A stretch of 64,000 nucleotides of DNA from Aptenodytes patagonicus (taxonomy: Eukaryota > Chordata > Aves > Sphenisciformes > Spheniscidae): the NCBI RefSeq assembly GCF_965638725.1, contig NC_134956.1, positions 24,363,047 to 24,427,046 on the forward strand. The letters run 5' to 3'. How positions within the stretch are numbered: position 1 is the stretch's first letter; every line of letters begins with the position of its first letter. Below the pieces are notes generated by a model. That model was not told the DNA's origin. It worked only from the letters and a program-made list of their open reading frames with translations, and did not search any database. Positions 1-14,094 of the stretch are shown here, one piece after another. The position numbers and the translations under genes were made by a program.

Positions 1-1772
1 AGTGTTCATCCATCTTTCAAAACAAGTTAAATGTGCCCGTTTCTTCTGGAAAATCTGTGTTATGCTCATTGAACATTTTATTTTCATTACATTTGAACCT
101 TTCAGCAGAAATAAAATATACAATCAAAGTAGGATGGTTGTTTTGATCAGTTTTCAGACATTTACACATTAGAAGAAAAAGGAATTGCATTAAGATTCAC
201 ACAGACATTCGTACTGTTGACCACTGGGAAGGAAGCAATATAAACTAAGGGTAACGTGTAATCAGAAATGACAGCTCAAGCACAAATCTTATTAAACAGA
301 TATTGTAAAACAGGCTTACAAAGACGTATTTGGGATATTTATATGAAGTTTGGACAGAGAATTATAAAATAGCATGCAGGGAGCAAGCTGTTCAAGCCAC
401 ATGCTGTATGAGAGTAAACATGTCGAAATCCTAAGTGTTGTGACTCATTGCTGAAGTGTCACACACAGGCTGCACCGAGAGCAGTTGACCTTGAAATCTG
501 AAATATTTCTCTTTGAGTAAGCATTATCTAAGTACAGACTGCTTTTCCTTAAAACAATCACAAAACGCCCAACAAAAAAATCTGACCTTGCATACACAGC
601 TCAGAAGAGCTTGATACTTAGTGAAGTTGGGGTGAAACAGATTCTCAATGTCTCACCCGTCTCCAGCTGGAAGTCTGACTCCGCACCAAAAACTACAGCA
701 CTCACATCACTTCAGCAGAACCGAACGTAAAAGAAGTGATCGCGTACTCTGCAATGTTGTACATGGATATTTAAAAAAATTCTGCGCAAATTCATGTGTG
801 CCCATTGCCCTGCCGTAATTGTAAAACAGCCCCTTCCTCCAGACTTGTTCAGATGTGAATACAGATGTTTTGTGCTTACAGAGGGCGGACGGTCGTCAGT
901 CATTTACGTTGACCGCATCAGGTATGCTCTGATTCCGACAGCATGGCTTCGGGGAACTGACCGCCCAGGTTAACTCCCCCTTAACACCAGCTGAACTCCT
1001 CTGACATTTTACAGACCACCCACGCTTAAGATTGTTTTAAACTATTGCTTTGTTTTTCTACGGAAGCAGCAGCTCTCTAAAAATTGCAGCTCTGATTCCT
1101 AAGCAAATGATAGGAAATATTGTCCTTTTCTGTATGTGCTGCTCTGAGGGCAATAAAGCTGCGAAACGAGCAGAGTGCCATTAACCCAGCAGAGTCGCAC
1201 TAGCACAGGAGAAGCACCCGGGCTGTCTGCCGTAACGCAGAGCCCCACGAGCACAGTCCCACACCATCAGCAGGAGCTCACAGTCAGGCACCCGCAGACC
1301 CCACTGTGCAGCTGGGGCTCAGGTCATTCACCCCGCCCGGTGAATGGAACATGACTATGTTTCTAGCAGGAAAAAAAAATGCAACAAATGGGAATATGAA
1401 TGATCTTAGTATACAAAACCTGTTTGCTTTAACTCATAGGTAAACCACCACTCAACCACAAATATTCATTCAAATGTCTGTTTCTCTGTATTGTTTTCTG
1501 TACTTGTGATCCATTAGACATTTGTTTACAGAGCTTCAATTATCCAGTAAGGAAGAAAAAACAGCTCTTTGGTTCTCCACTTGTATACACCCTTACCATA
1601 ACAGACCCTAAGCAGTCAAACTGAAGCCAACACTGACAACCCACATTCTGGAAGGAATTAAATCCTTTAAAACACAGGGAATACATCTGAAGATGACCAC
1701 TACTGGGTAATGTACAACTGGCTGATCCAACCATTAGCAACGTATTTTGAATAAATAGTTCAAACGACTTAC
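1..1772. other. non-coding stretch, no gene seen
   Basis: AT-rich single-copy DNA with no open frame that looks like a protein and no repeat I recognise. A mildly GC-richer patch lies at about 1140-1350. If the exon at 1773-1823 is real, this stretch is the intron or untranslated region downstream of it. A possible minus-strand donor near 650 has only an 18-base open segment before it and was not called. Confidence 0.55.
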
Positions 1773-1823
1773 CTGTCTCTCAGGAGCAGTAGAAACTTCT
1801 GGTCATCACTGGCAGCAGAAGAC
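1773..1823 (-). CDS. candidate internal coding exon (51 bp), gene not recognised
   Basis: Read on the minus strand, this segment follows a pyrimidine-rich acceptor (...ttacctcttttag) and ends at a full-consensus donor, CAG|GTAAGT. Only one of the three frames is open. It encodes about 16 residues, ...SDDQKFLLLLRDR, and leaves one base at the front and two at the back, so it is a symmetrical phase 2-2 exon. That suits a cassette exon. The acidic start followed by a leucine-rich run and a basic end could be part of a helix, but I do not recognise a family. The nearest upstream candidates (18955-19002 and 32181-32327) end in phase 0, so at least one further exon would be needed to join them. Strong splice pairs also arise by chance in 64 kb, so this stays tentative. 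Confidence 0.3.
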
Positions 1824-4800
1824 CTAAAAGAGGTAAACAGATTCAGTTGTTGAGAGAGCATATTAAACATGTTTTCCACGAGGAATTCTACAGGAAGCTG
1901 AATTGTTCTTTCTCAATGCTTACTGCACACTGCTTGGCATAATTTTCAAAGTACTATTTTATGCATCCAGTCCAGAACACTTCTGTGGCTAGACAGGAAC
2001 ACGTAGAGAATCACAGCCATGATAGTTTGAAAAAGTGTTGCTCCTAAAGCAATTCATTATCCTAAATGCTTCCAAGCCTTTGTGAACAGATCTAACCTCA
2101 TAAAGAAACCATTATCCTCAAGTTCCTCAACACACTGTATTTTCAAATTCATTGCTGACTCTACTGTATTTCCTTTTGGATCCTTTAAAGACATCTCATT
2201 TATCTTTGTTGGACTTTCTTTCATTTGGTTTCAAAGATAAGCCATGCCAGAGAAGTTAAGCCGTAGCAGAGAAGAAGTAATCAGTGCATGAAGTTTGAAT
2301 CTTAAGAAAGTGTGTCCTAGCTTGCTGAAAATGCAGAATATTGTGAAGAAAGATGTGCTAAAGAGGTTGCCTCAAACACGGCTATCTGTGTATGCTGTCA
2401 CAGGTGAAAGAGCTGGATAAGACTCACTTGCACTTCAGAAATCCGACTCTTAAAAAAGCTCATCTATAAGTTATCAAGTTTTTCCAGGCTCCCAGGACCC
2501 ATACGAATACATAAAGTATAAAATTAGGAAAATACAAGTGTGTTTGGTTTTGAAGCATCGGAACTGACAGCTGGTGCAGACAGGAACCATGACCATGGTG
2601 GTCACTGTTTGGCATCAAAAGACTAGAGGTAAGGTCAAGGCTGGGAGAGCAAAGACATGGAATCACAACTGGAATTAGGGCTCCAGATGTTGCCCACTCC
2701 AGACCCTATTATATTTAGGTAATACAGAGATTAAAAGAGAAACAGAATTAAAATTTTACTTTTTTATCTCCCAGATTATTTATTTTTCAGCAGGGAGAAG
2801 ATAAAGACCCCGTTCACAATAACCAATAAATACTAGGCACTACACTAATACAGCAGCTACACTTAAACATTGTTTCCTCCAGCTATACAAAGGTATTGTA
2901 CTTGACTTCACAGATCTTTCATACTACTTGCCTTAATGCAATTATTTCAGCCTCAAACATCATTAAGCTTCATTGCAGTTATTAAGTTGATAGCTACTTT
3001 ACACATCCTGCACCTAAATTTACATGGATGCACATCAAATACTTAACATTTGTCAGATTACAACATTTACTGTGCTATTTTCTACACTAAAGATACAGAG
3101 AAGTATATGTACATTGAGTGTTTAACTCTTCATATCATCATTATCATTTTTAATTGTTGACAGAAAAAGAATCTTCCTCCAGAACAAATCATTTTGTTCT
3201 GCTGCTCCCAGATGAGAATAACCCAAAATGAACGTGTTCCCATTGCAGGAACGTGTTATTCCACCCGTGTGAGGACGGAGAAGGCGATCTAAACTGCTGC
3301 AAGGCGATGGAGATGGCCAATAAGCCCCTCTCCACCACACTGAGACACATTGATGGCATGGTAGCACCTTGTGGCCAGGACTGAAGAGGCACAAAGAAAT
3401 AACTACCATCCAAAACCCTTAAACCTGAAACCTGACATGACGGGTAACACATACAGACAACACACAGGTAAGGGATTGCAAAGGAATACTGAGGTAATAC
3501 TAGATGGTTGTGGTTACCATTGCACTGGGAGTTGAATTTCGCCAATGCTTAGGTCCTTGGCTCTGAAGACTGGATAGCTCAGCATTTAAACTGCTCATGG
3601 GCTGGGACTGCACTCGAAAAACCTTTAAAAAATTGTAATTGGTAGTAACAGAGCCTATAACATTGGAATAATAAGTGTTGCTTTGTACATTGTAATTTAT
3701 GCTGCAACTGGCAGTGCGTGAACCCGTGATAACAGAACAACCCTTCAGCATTTGAACAGGAAAGAAAACGCACTTAGCAGCAGCAAACAGTGCTCTTCAC
3801 CCACCGGCAACAATCGCCCAGGGCCTCCTCTGTCTCCAAATGACCTGAATATGGACAAAGCTGCCACCTCTACCAGCTCATCCGACAGCTCCTGGATTTA
3901 GTGCCAGGACAAGCAAACACACCCATCATTTAAAAACACTGTTGTTAACAAACTCCTGGTTTTTTTAAGGAAAAATTTAAATTCCCAAGTTTGTTGACTT
4001 GATGTCCCCTTCAGCTACCTCCCTCCCCCAACCAGTGACTAGTCAAAAATGAGCACAGAGCCCAGACTTTGGTCCTACAATTAGAGATACCTACCAGCTG
4101 CAGATTCCCCTGGCAGCAGCTAATATTAACTCCTTCCCTGCCGGGGACAGGGGATCATGTAGTGACTCCAGCACAACAGTCAACCATGACCTCATGACAC
4201 TTAAAGAGTTATTCCTCATTTTATCACCATACGAGAGATCAAAGTCAACTAAAAATCATACTTGTGTCAGTTTTTACACTGTGCTTACTTTACACAGAAT
4301 TGAACTGTATCTGAACAAATAACAACATATAATTCTTTGTTCTTATAAAACTGTATTATTTATTATTAGCAAATGAATTTGAGCACATTTGGAGACCAAA
4401 TGAAAAGGTACATCACTAAACTGTGCACTTTATAAACAGAATGTTGTATTTACATATTTCAAATATGGAAAAATACACAAGCACATATGTAAGGAATCAT
4501 TATCCAGCTTTCAGAATCACAGCATGCACATACACTAATTTGAAGTAAACCATGAGTAAAAAAGACAAAGGCAGCCCCCCTCCTCACTGGATAATAAACA
4601 AGACAGTGCTAGACTTTTAATCAATATTAATAAGCACAAATACATTATTTTGATTAATGGTTAGAGGCATTTGCTGTCAAATTATTAGACAGTTTCCTAC
4701 TGGGGGGAAAAATAATCCAGCCTAGTCATAAATCAGAAAATGAGAAAGATGTAAAAAAAAAATAATCAAATGGCTTACTACAATAAAAATAAACTACCCA

Positions 4801-7800
4801 GAAATGTCCAACGTAAGGACATCATCTAAACAAAAGGGTGCTGTTCAAGTGTTCTCTGATATTATAATGTCTTTCACAAGATGTCATATGTCCCCTGATG
4901 GTTAGCCAGCTGGTTAATTTGATATCGCAGTAAAACTTACTGATTCACTGAAAATAAATGCAAAATGCAATTGCAGTATGCTCAGTTTTAATTTTTTCCA
5001 AATGACCTCAGTACTCAATCCACAGGAACCTTGCCAGATTCCCCTCCAGACATCTGACCATGTTTTATGCACTGGAATCAATACCTGTATGTTTTCAGGG
5101 GACAATAGTTCAAAATGCTTTGGTTTGACTGAACCAGTTTTATATGGGTCAAACTCTCAGGACAAACCTTTGGTCAACAGGCAAGGTCTAATTAAATCCT
5201 AGTTTATCGTCTCAACCCCAAATCCTACGTACCTAGTATCACTCTCCAAACTTCCATCAGTTACTTGCCCTTTGTTCTTAATGCTCTGTCACTACACCTT
5301 ACTTATGCACATGAACACAGGACTTCGATCCAGTCTGAGGTCTACGGAGCTTTGTGGGAGACTCCAGGTGAAGCCAAACAGGATCAAATGCATTAAAAAA
5401 GCACAAGCCATTTTTTACCATCAATCTTTTCTTCTCATGCTTTTCCTCTACTCAGTACTGTCTGCCATGTCCTGTATCATTTTGGATGCAGTCCTACAAT
5501 AAGATTCATCTCCACCTTTGACTCATCTTGTAACTCACCATGAGTGCTCTCTGTAGATGCTGGCACAAACACAGCACTTCACCAACTGCAGTAAGTGCAA
5601 AAAATAGATTCATCAAACTCTTTGAACCCTACGAGAAGTCCCGTATGAGTAACACAAACTGACTCGGCCCAAAGAATTTACCACACATAAAATAAACAGA
5701 TTTGGTTGTGCTAAATCAAGTATTAGCATTGCTTGTGCATCTCTGCTGTTAGTGCAGATACAGATTTGCAGAGCAGTGAATCAAATGAAGCCGGGGAAAT
5801 CGCCTGCGTTCTGCATTTTGATCTGCAAACAAGCTGTAGCTCACGACTCTGCTCTGCCATTTTCACTGCTGAATCAGATCCATCAAAGGAACAACTGGTA
5901 AATGCTGGTTGCTCCCCTCTCTCCCTCAGTTGTAAATCTCTTTTGTGAATTATGGGAGACTTCACATTTAAAAGAGCCAATTAGAAAATGTGGATGTTCA
6001 AGGTATACTAGTGCTGTTTACCCAAAATTGATTAAAGACTGGAGCAAATAACTCCTTCATCATTTGTCCCAAGGGTGCAAATACAAACACTGCCAAATGT
6101 TTGTTTTTACGTCTACCAGTCGATTAACACAACACCGCTCATAAACAGCACTTTAGGGAATATGGGTTCAGTTGCAGGGGTTTGAATCTTCCATGATATA
6201 CAGACATTATTTGAAGTTTATCTTTTTTGAGTTTCAAATATGATATGGTAAAAGGAAAAAAAGTGGTAAAGCTTCCATTAAATGAGTTGCAGATGCAGCT
6301 GCTTTAACGTGAGATTGCAAAATTATGCAGTTATTCCACATGCTGCTTTTTAACATGCACTTTAACATGTACTATGGCACTCCAAGGAAAAAAGAAAATG
6401 GACCAAAATTCAAGATGAAAACATCACTAAAGGAGACGTCATCATCCTATAGTATAATGCCTTTTAGGGTATTCTGGTCTCCTTGATGACTCACACATTT
6501 TAGCAGATCTTTTGATTCCATCATATTCATTTTCCAAGTCTTCTAACCTCAATTGTACTTGTAAATCAGAATAGCTAGAATAACTTCACTGAAATTACAG
6601 TATAACTGTATCTAACCAATTGCAGCTGTAGATTTCTTTTCCGATTATTTGTCTAATCTACTACCTGTGATCTGTTCGTGAGCCATGAACTCATCCCACA
6701 CTACACAGAACTGCAGTTTGTTATATATATATATACTGGACTTTGTTGTCACAGTTTCAATTTACACTTCGATATCAGCAAGAAAGAGATCAAGGATGTC
6801 TTCTTCCCTGACCAGCATCTCAATTTTCTGGATTTTGAAACTGTCTCCATAGAACTGAAGAACTCACTTATATTGCCCCGGTTTCAAGTAGAACTGGGCA
6901 AGGAAGAGATATTTTAGAATCACTGATCATTCCGAGAAGTGTTAAAAAAAGAAAAAGAAAAAAAAAAAGCCTAACTAAAATAAATGTTAACATACTGATG
7001 AATCAAAAAGTTCAAATATCTGGTTTGGGCTAAATATATTTTTTTTTTTATCTTGGCAATGTTCAACCTTACACCTATCAATGTAACACTGAATGTTTTC
7101 AGAAGAAAATGGCAATTAAAAGACATTTCTAAACAAGACATCAATAAACCTAAGCAAAGTAATACATTTTTAAAGCTTCCATCTGCTGTATAACTCAAAA
7201 TGAATGTATTTTTCAAATTGTGCTGGGATTCAATTTATATTTCTCTTGAAAAAGTTTTGCACAAAAATGTTATCCTGTCCCAACTTGAAATATCAGAACA
7301 AATACTAACAAGAAGTTCTCCTCCAATCCTAGTTTCTAACATCCTCCTTTAAGTTCATTTTTTCCTTCCTGATTTCCTTAGGAATTTCACTTCCACACAT
7401 TTAAATGGCTGAATTGAGGCTCCTTGAATACGGTCTTGATCCAAGCTGAAAGTCATGCTGTACCAGAAGAAGTACAGCTCCCACGAAGAACTCTTACTTT
7501 ACTTTTCAGCCAACGTATTTTAGGATTGTTTATCAAGAATTTGGTTTGCTAGCCAGCATATCTCCTGCGGGATATGAATAGCTTGGTAGGATCTTACTAA
7601 GACAAAAGCCAGGTAACCTATGATAGCGTTGTGCTTTAGGTCTACAGCAGCCTGTGGAAAGAGCATAGGAAATTTGGAAAATGAGACAGACATAAGGCAA
7701 GTCAAGAACACAGTTATTAGCCAGGCTGTGTTGGGACATCCCACAGAGACAAGCTGCAATAAAATAATACTCATTGTGTTTCTCCCTGTTTGGTTTAACA

Positions 7801-9551
7801 CCAGGGAAATGCATGAGCATGCAGCAGCAGGAACAAGAAGACGGGCACTGTGCTTGCTGGAGTCTACTCCTCTTTTGTTCCTGGCGAGTTGTTTCCAAAG
7901 AGATCAGTATATGCTCAGTTTACAAAACCAAGTGAAGTGGTTACTTCGGAAAAAAGGAAACCCAAATGTGCCCAACAACTGCAGGAAATACAAACCTGAG
8001 AGAAGCTCAAATAAAATGTATTTGATTTGGTTCTTGCTTAAGTGAAATGGAGAGAAGGCAGCTCTAGTGTGCCAGAAAACACACGTTCATCCCCATCGCT
8101 GCAGCAATTGCAAATTGTTATTAAACAGCTTATGAAATTCATTGGGAACTGGCCGACCTCCCTGGAAAACGAAGCTATTAACTTGCACCCACCTAGACTC
8201 CGGTCTAGGATCTCTGCACTGACTTCTGCAAGTACAGGGCCAGGTTCTGAATTCAAGAGTTACTTTTGATTGACGTAAGTTCACCTGGTTCAGATATCAC
8301 GCACAGACTCCAGTCTGAATGTCAAATATTAGTCCACTATTTCATGCACATTAAAGAACCAGCATTAAAATTGCTTTAAAAATGAAATTTAGCAAGGCCA
8401 GAAGGAAAATGACGATATGTATCTCTCAGCCGCTAATGAGTTAATCTTGGGTTTCAAAGCACCATTTAAGCTGTCTGGGGGAAATAACTGAGTGGAAATC
8501 TGTTTTAAGTACTGCGCTTTGATTTGATCTAGGAATACAGATAATCAATTTCTGGTCTGAAAGCTGTGGATTACGAAATGTACCAGAGCAAATGGGAATT
8601 TTATTGGCTCAGAAATAAACATGAAGGGGCAAGCGTACAGATGACCTTGCGGGGGATGGATGGCAATGACGGAAGGCAGGCAGCCGGCGCTGCTCTTTAA
8701 TTCTCCAGTGCATCTTCTCAAGGAGGAATCCCAGCTTCCAAAATACAAACCAGCCACCTCTGGTGCTGAACCCAAGGGGATGGGCTGAGGCTGCCGAGAA
8801 AAGAGCAGCTGGTGGCCACTGCCAGGAGACAACTACGTACCGCCTGGGAAGGGCATAGAGGAAAGCACAGGAGCAGTGGTTCTCCACCTGCGTAGGAAGG
8901 CTTGCTGACACTGTGTTTTCCTGTAAGTGATACAGGAATAATGCTCTGTCACAGCACTCAGACCAGATTCAGATTCACACTGCTCAACTCATCTTCCTCT
9001 CCTAGAAGCTACCTATAAACCCAGGCAAATAAGGGTTAGGATGGTTTCTTCCACCAACACCCCTAAAAAATAAAAGCCAAGTAGTAGAGGCTTTGGTTTT
9101 GTTAACATTTTACTACTCTAGGGCCAAACAAGCAACTTCAAACTAAATAAAAATAATCCAAACTCTTTTGCCCTGAAATTGGAAGCAGAACCCCTTCAAA
9201 AATTCACAACACTTGAGCCATTTCTCTGAAGTTGGTGTTGGCCACTGCCTGGCTGACAGCCCCAGGGACAGGAGCCCTCCTCCATTCACCTGTGGAGCAC
9301 ATACCTCGTGGATAGCTGCGAGGCAAGATCTTCCTGCTGCTTTCCTTCAATCATTCCTCCTTCCTAACATACCCTTTCCTCATAAAAGAACATGACTTTG
9401 CCTATGCATGTCCCATTCTGAGTTCAGACTAGCAGCTCACGCAGACAAAAACAGTTCTTCAAATGAAAAGGAAATAAAACTCTTCTCTAATTCTGCTCTT
9501 GACTTTCCAACTTTATCTTCAGATCCAGGTGACCTGGATAGAAATCTCCTT
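1824..9551. other. long non-coding stretch
   Basis: Single-copy AT-rich DNA. It holds a short (TA)n run at 6721-6735, an A-rich tract at about 6945-6970 and a T run near 7039. No CR1, LTR or SINE is recognisable. Short open frames here have no consistent composition and no splice or start context worth calling. A minus-strand segment at about 8834-8880 has both an acceptor-like and a donor-like edge but a weak donor. Confidence 0.5.
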
Positions 9552-9565
9552 CCCCCCCCCCCCCC
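9552..9565. repeat. C14 homopolymer
   Basis: Fourteen consecutive C on the plus strand, preceded by a CT-rich run. The minus strand is therefore a G14 run, which could form a G-quadruplex and is a typical spot for sequencing length errors. Confidence 0.9.
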
Positions 9566-10007
9566 GTTCCACGTAGATAGTTCGGCCAAGTTCATCACCA
9601 GAATGTCTGACCTTCCACATAAAGTTTCAGAAAACATCTTACATACGAAAGCAATGCCCACTCAAACCAGACCTTGTGAAACGCAGCCTGAACAAAACGC
9701 AAAACAGGGAACTGCATACCCGGTATTTATTCAGGGTGGTTCTGATGTTGCTGCTGCCCTTCAACAAACTGTGACAAGGTCCCAAAAGGGATAAAACCAG
9801 GCTTGCTAGAGATAAGCCTGGGGGCGGCATGCAAATGTTTGAGGGATGGTGTGCTAGCGAGGTCCTTCAGACTGCCATCTCAGTGGAGGCAGGGGATGGA
9901 GATCCATGTGGCAGTAAATACACAAGGGTTATGGATGTGTTAGAAACCACAGAAGCGCCTGAGAATGGTCATGTAGGAATTAGGCCTTCCCTAATTTCTT
10001 AGGGAAA

Positions 10008-10210
10008 TTATGGAAAAATTTCTTCACCAAAAAGGTTGGAACAGGCTGCCCAGGGAAGTGGTGGAGTCACCATCCCTGGGGGTATTTAAAAGACGTGTAG
10101 ATGTGGTGCTTAGGGACATGGTTTAGGGTTGGACTTGGCAGTGCTGGGTTAACGGTTGGACTTGATGATCTTAAAGGTCTTTTCCAACCTAAACCATTCT
10201 ATGATTCTAT
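10008..10210 (+). mobile_element. CR1 LINE, 3' end fragment (plus orientation)
   Basis: This is the 3' terminal part of an avian CR1 non-LTR retrotransposon, cut off at its 5' side. It runs from the ...AAAAATTTCTTCACC block through AACAGGCTGCCCAGGGAAG and GGTCTTTTCCAACCT to the terminal ATTCTATGATTCTAT octamers. These encode or follow the last residues of the reverse-transcriptase ORF and the short 3' untranslated region. Compared with the usual CR1 order, a short piece seems to be missing between the TTCACC block and AACAGGCTGCC. The copy carries other scattered changes, so it is an old, dead insertion. The 5' boundary is uncertain by about 10 bases. Confidence 0.92.
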
Positions 10211-13200
10211 ACAATTGATTCTTACTGCACTGAAAACATTCACACAAGAATGACCAAGTGAAAGATCCTACTGTGAAGAACACCATGCAAGTACATGACA
10301 GAAGTAGGACTAACGTCCCCAAACTAATGTGCCATCAATGCACAACACCCAGGGCACCTTTCTCGGTTGCTTTGTGAGATGCCCTTCTCAAAGCAGCTCG
10401 GAGGCTGACCACCACTCCAGGCAAGCAGGCTATCATCACCTTCTCTGGTTTTCCCCACTCACCCACAGGGTCAGGAGGGATACTGGTGCTGTAAGACTGT
10501 ACCACAGTATGTCTGAACACTCATAAATATGCATACATAATTATATATAAACCTCCTTCCTCTCTTCCCTGCTCTCACTTCCCCTGAAGCCAGTTTCAAG
10601 GGTGCAAAGTTGTAGTCAAAACTCCTTGCCGACATATGAACTGGGGAGTCTGTTTTCCACTGATGCTCCATACCTGCTTTCATGCCTCCTGCCCTTCTTC
10701 AGGTGCGGGCTGCCACCACCTACGGCAGTCTGCACAGGAAACACTCCCACGCTCAGCAAAGGGCACACAGCGAAACCACAACTGGTTCTAGGAGATTTTA
10801 TTCTATCATGTACACATGTACTCCACTTTACACACACTGTGGCATGCGATAAACTATTCGTGAACTTTAATATTCAAATCTCTCTAACATTAAAAAAGGC
10901 TTTTGAAAATCTTTCCCCTCCTCAAAAAATTTCTAAGCCACGGAGGTTTTTTTATGAAATAGCTTTTTCCTTCCTTTTCAATGTAATACAATATGTTATT
11001 CAAGACCCAAAGAGTTGTCAGTTTTTATGTTATGATAATCTTCTCAAGCATCCAATTTTGTTCTGCTTTTTCCCTTCATGCTGTCACTCACATTCTAGCC
11101 TGTCACAAAAGAAAAATGTCTGAATACATTAATTACAACTTGTTAGACCTCCATATAGTTAATGCTATTGAGGAAATCAAATCACTTGGAAAATAACTAA
11201 AGAGAAACAGTTGCTGGTATTGCAGAATTTTTATGCATTGCACTTCAAAGCTGGAGCTTTGCAAGACAACAAAAATTATTATTATAGAGAATGAGAAAAT
11301 CAAATACAACTTGATCCTCTACCCTTGGAATGTTTTCTGAATGCATTACAATATATATTTTCTATCCTGGAAAGAGCAGTTGAACTCTTTTCACATATTA
11401 CCTTCTTTTATGGTGCAATTACAAATGCCAGTTCTGAAATTATAGTATAAAAACTTTCTGAAGCTAGGAGGAGATCCAATTCTAAGTCCCCCCTCACACA
11501 AACATCACAGTCGACAGTGATGGTTCCATTAACATGAATAAAAGATAATTCTGTTGGGTCTAAGATGATGAACAAGTTACCCTGGCATTAGTAAAGGGAG
11601 ATATTCACATGGTTACCCTCAGTAAGGTTTGTCAGCCTGACTCCTGTGGCTCTGCAGAGTGATAGAGCTAGATTTTTAACTGTAAAAATCACACTTAGAG
11701 TTAAGCATACACATAACATGTTTATAAATGAAGAATTCATTTTTGTAATCTGAGACCCTAAAATAACAGCAATAGTTTGGATCATTGTTCAGCACAAGAT
11801 ACTTATGAAAGTACTGACTGCCCATCAGATTTCCATGGGAGTAAAAACTAGCTAACACCAAGTTTTCTATGTGGTTCACCTAGAGAGGCAGCTCTGCAGA
11901 AAATCTACAAGAACATCTTTGAAGACTTTGAAGAAAAATTTCACCGAACAAAGAAAACATTATTAGGATTATGCAAAACCCTTACACACAGAAGCAGGCA
12001 AATGCTTCCCAAATCTAAGCTCTGTTATCTTTCTACCTTAAAGACATTTAATTATTCTTACATTTGAATGAACAGCCACTCTTACATATATTAAATCATA
12101 TTAGTAGTGGGGAAAGACAATGAGATCTTTCTAGCTTTGAAGAAGTTATCTGAACAAGCAAGACAAAAATAAAAACACCTTTGGATGATGCTGATCTTGT
12201 CCGTTTTCTCACAGAGGTAAGATTTTGTTAGTCGGCCCTGTTGAAAGATCCACCCTAAGTATCTGGAAAAATAGATACTCGTGCATTGATATTTTATCAG
12301 TATTTCTAACTGTGCCACATCACTGCTAGAGCCAACAAATTGCAAGCATGTTCTAGTGAACATTCTGCTACTGCATGTTAAACATTTAACTTTTCATTGA
12401 AATGCCATTTGATGTAAGAAATTTTTAAGTCATGTATAGTCTTCATTAACTCTACAGTTCCGGCACAATCTAAGAATAAGGTTAAAACACACGTGTCTCC
12501 ATCCATCCTGTGAAAGGTAACAACACTGGGCGTGAGCACCCACAGAACTCCAGCACGGCTCATCCTTCCCGGGGAGCAGCAGGCTGATGCTCAAAGCCTC
12601 ACCGCCTGGTACAGGGGCTCTACCTCCACCAGTCACATTCAGGTTTTCATCTTAGAATTGATATGCTAGGAAACAAACGCAGTCATTCTGTGGTTTCCTT
12701 AAATCATCGCCTTAAATTCAGCTCTCAACATTCAAATCTCTCTTAATACTTTTGCCCATTTTTTTTCAAAATGAAAAGGAAAGTATAGTTCATGGGTTTC
12801 TTTACACAAAAGGTTTTACACACTGCTTGATTCAGAAATAACTGGCCTACACACACAAAAAATACTTGAGGACCACGTTTGAGTGTCTTTTCGGTAGTGT
12901 CCCAAGGGGAAGAAAGGAGAAAGTCTAGGGAAGTGCTCAAGCTCAATTTGCTCTTTGCAGCAAAATATTTGAGCAGACTTAAGAAGAAATTCAATAAACA
13001 TTCCTTGCCCTTAGAAGAGAACAACTCAAGACACTGTGGAGTCTTCTATTTCAATAGCAAGTAAGTGCCTTTAAAATCCATAGAACCAAGTGCTCAGAAA
13101 AGATAAAACCCGCAGATCATTTCTTTTCACAAGTGAGATATAACTCAGATTTTGGATATGAACCTGTGCTGGAGCAGGCACAATCGCTCACGATCCAAAG

Positions 13201-14094
13201 ACTCTGACTCATGAGTGCCAGTGAGTTGTGCCATGGTGATCCGAGAGGGCACAGTCCCCACATGCCCATCCCAGTTCAAATTCATCTATGGGGTGGCAAA
13301 ATAGGAGGAGTGGGCACAATTCAAGTTGTGCTATTTGCACAACAATACCTGGCTGACAGAGAGATGTGGCAGACAGCTGCAATCACCCCAGCATGAATTG
13401 TCTGGGCTTATCTGAGCTTTAAGAAGCCCGTATCTTTTTAAGTGTCTAGAGACTTTGAAAGCATCTGCTTCAGAGTGCTCGACCTGGCTGATAAAGATTT
13501 CCGATATATACAGTCTTCCGCCTATTTAAGGTTTATACCTCCCTCCTTTTTGCTACGAGGTAGTAATGAGTAACAGTGAGACCAAGGTATGGCACTGACA
13601 TGGGCTGTACGGTCGATTGAGTGGGTGTGCTATGTTGGTGGGATTGGTGGAGCTGGTGCTAGATGGGCTGATGCTCTGCCCCAAGTGCTCCATGCAGCCG
13701 GGGTGAGCCTTGGCCTCGCTCAAGCAGCTTTTCGGGTATTTCCTGCGGATGTACGTTCTCAGAGTGGGCCCTTGAGACTGAACACAACAGTGCAGAGACA
13801 ATCATCACGTCCTTCCACTAAAGTGCCCTTTAGGTGACAGCTTGTTCTCTCTTCAGCTCTCCCAACCATAGCATTGCTATACTTAGACTTCCCACCTTCT
13901 TCCTCAGTCCTGTTTCTATTAAAGCACAGCTACCTCAGGATGATGAGAAACAAAAGCAGAAAAACAATGAAGTGGAGAGCAGTTTTCTCAGGCTCCCGCT
14001 AGATCCAGGAGGTCCTTCACGTAGTTAATATTATGTAAAGAACAAAGACACAACTGGGTTCAAAGCTGAAAGTCTTTACTGAATAACTTACAAG
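10211..14094. other. non-coding stretch
   Basis: No recognisable repeat. A plus-strand frame is open from about 10602 to 11123 without an ATG at its start. It is rich in Phe, Ser, Leu and Cys and looks like chance in AT-rich DNA. At 12961-13060 a plus-strand segment is bounded by an acceptor-like and a donor-like site; it is discussed under findings rather than called. Confidence 0.5.

Noticed and set aside
2004..2040. AGAATCACAGCCATGATAGTTTG, resembling a CR1 end
   Set aside because: The following GGTTGGAAGGGACC block is absent; the similarity is limited to a few words.
10602..11123. 173-codon plus-strand open frame
   Set aside because: It has no ATG start and Phe/Ser/Leu/Cys-rich composition without family features. 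One such frame is expected by chance in 64 kb read six ways.
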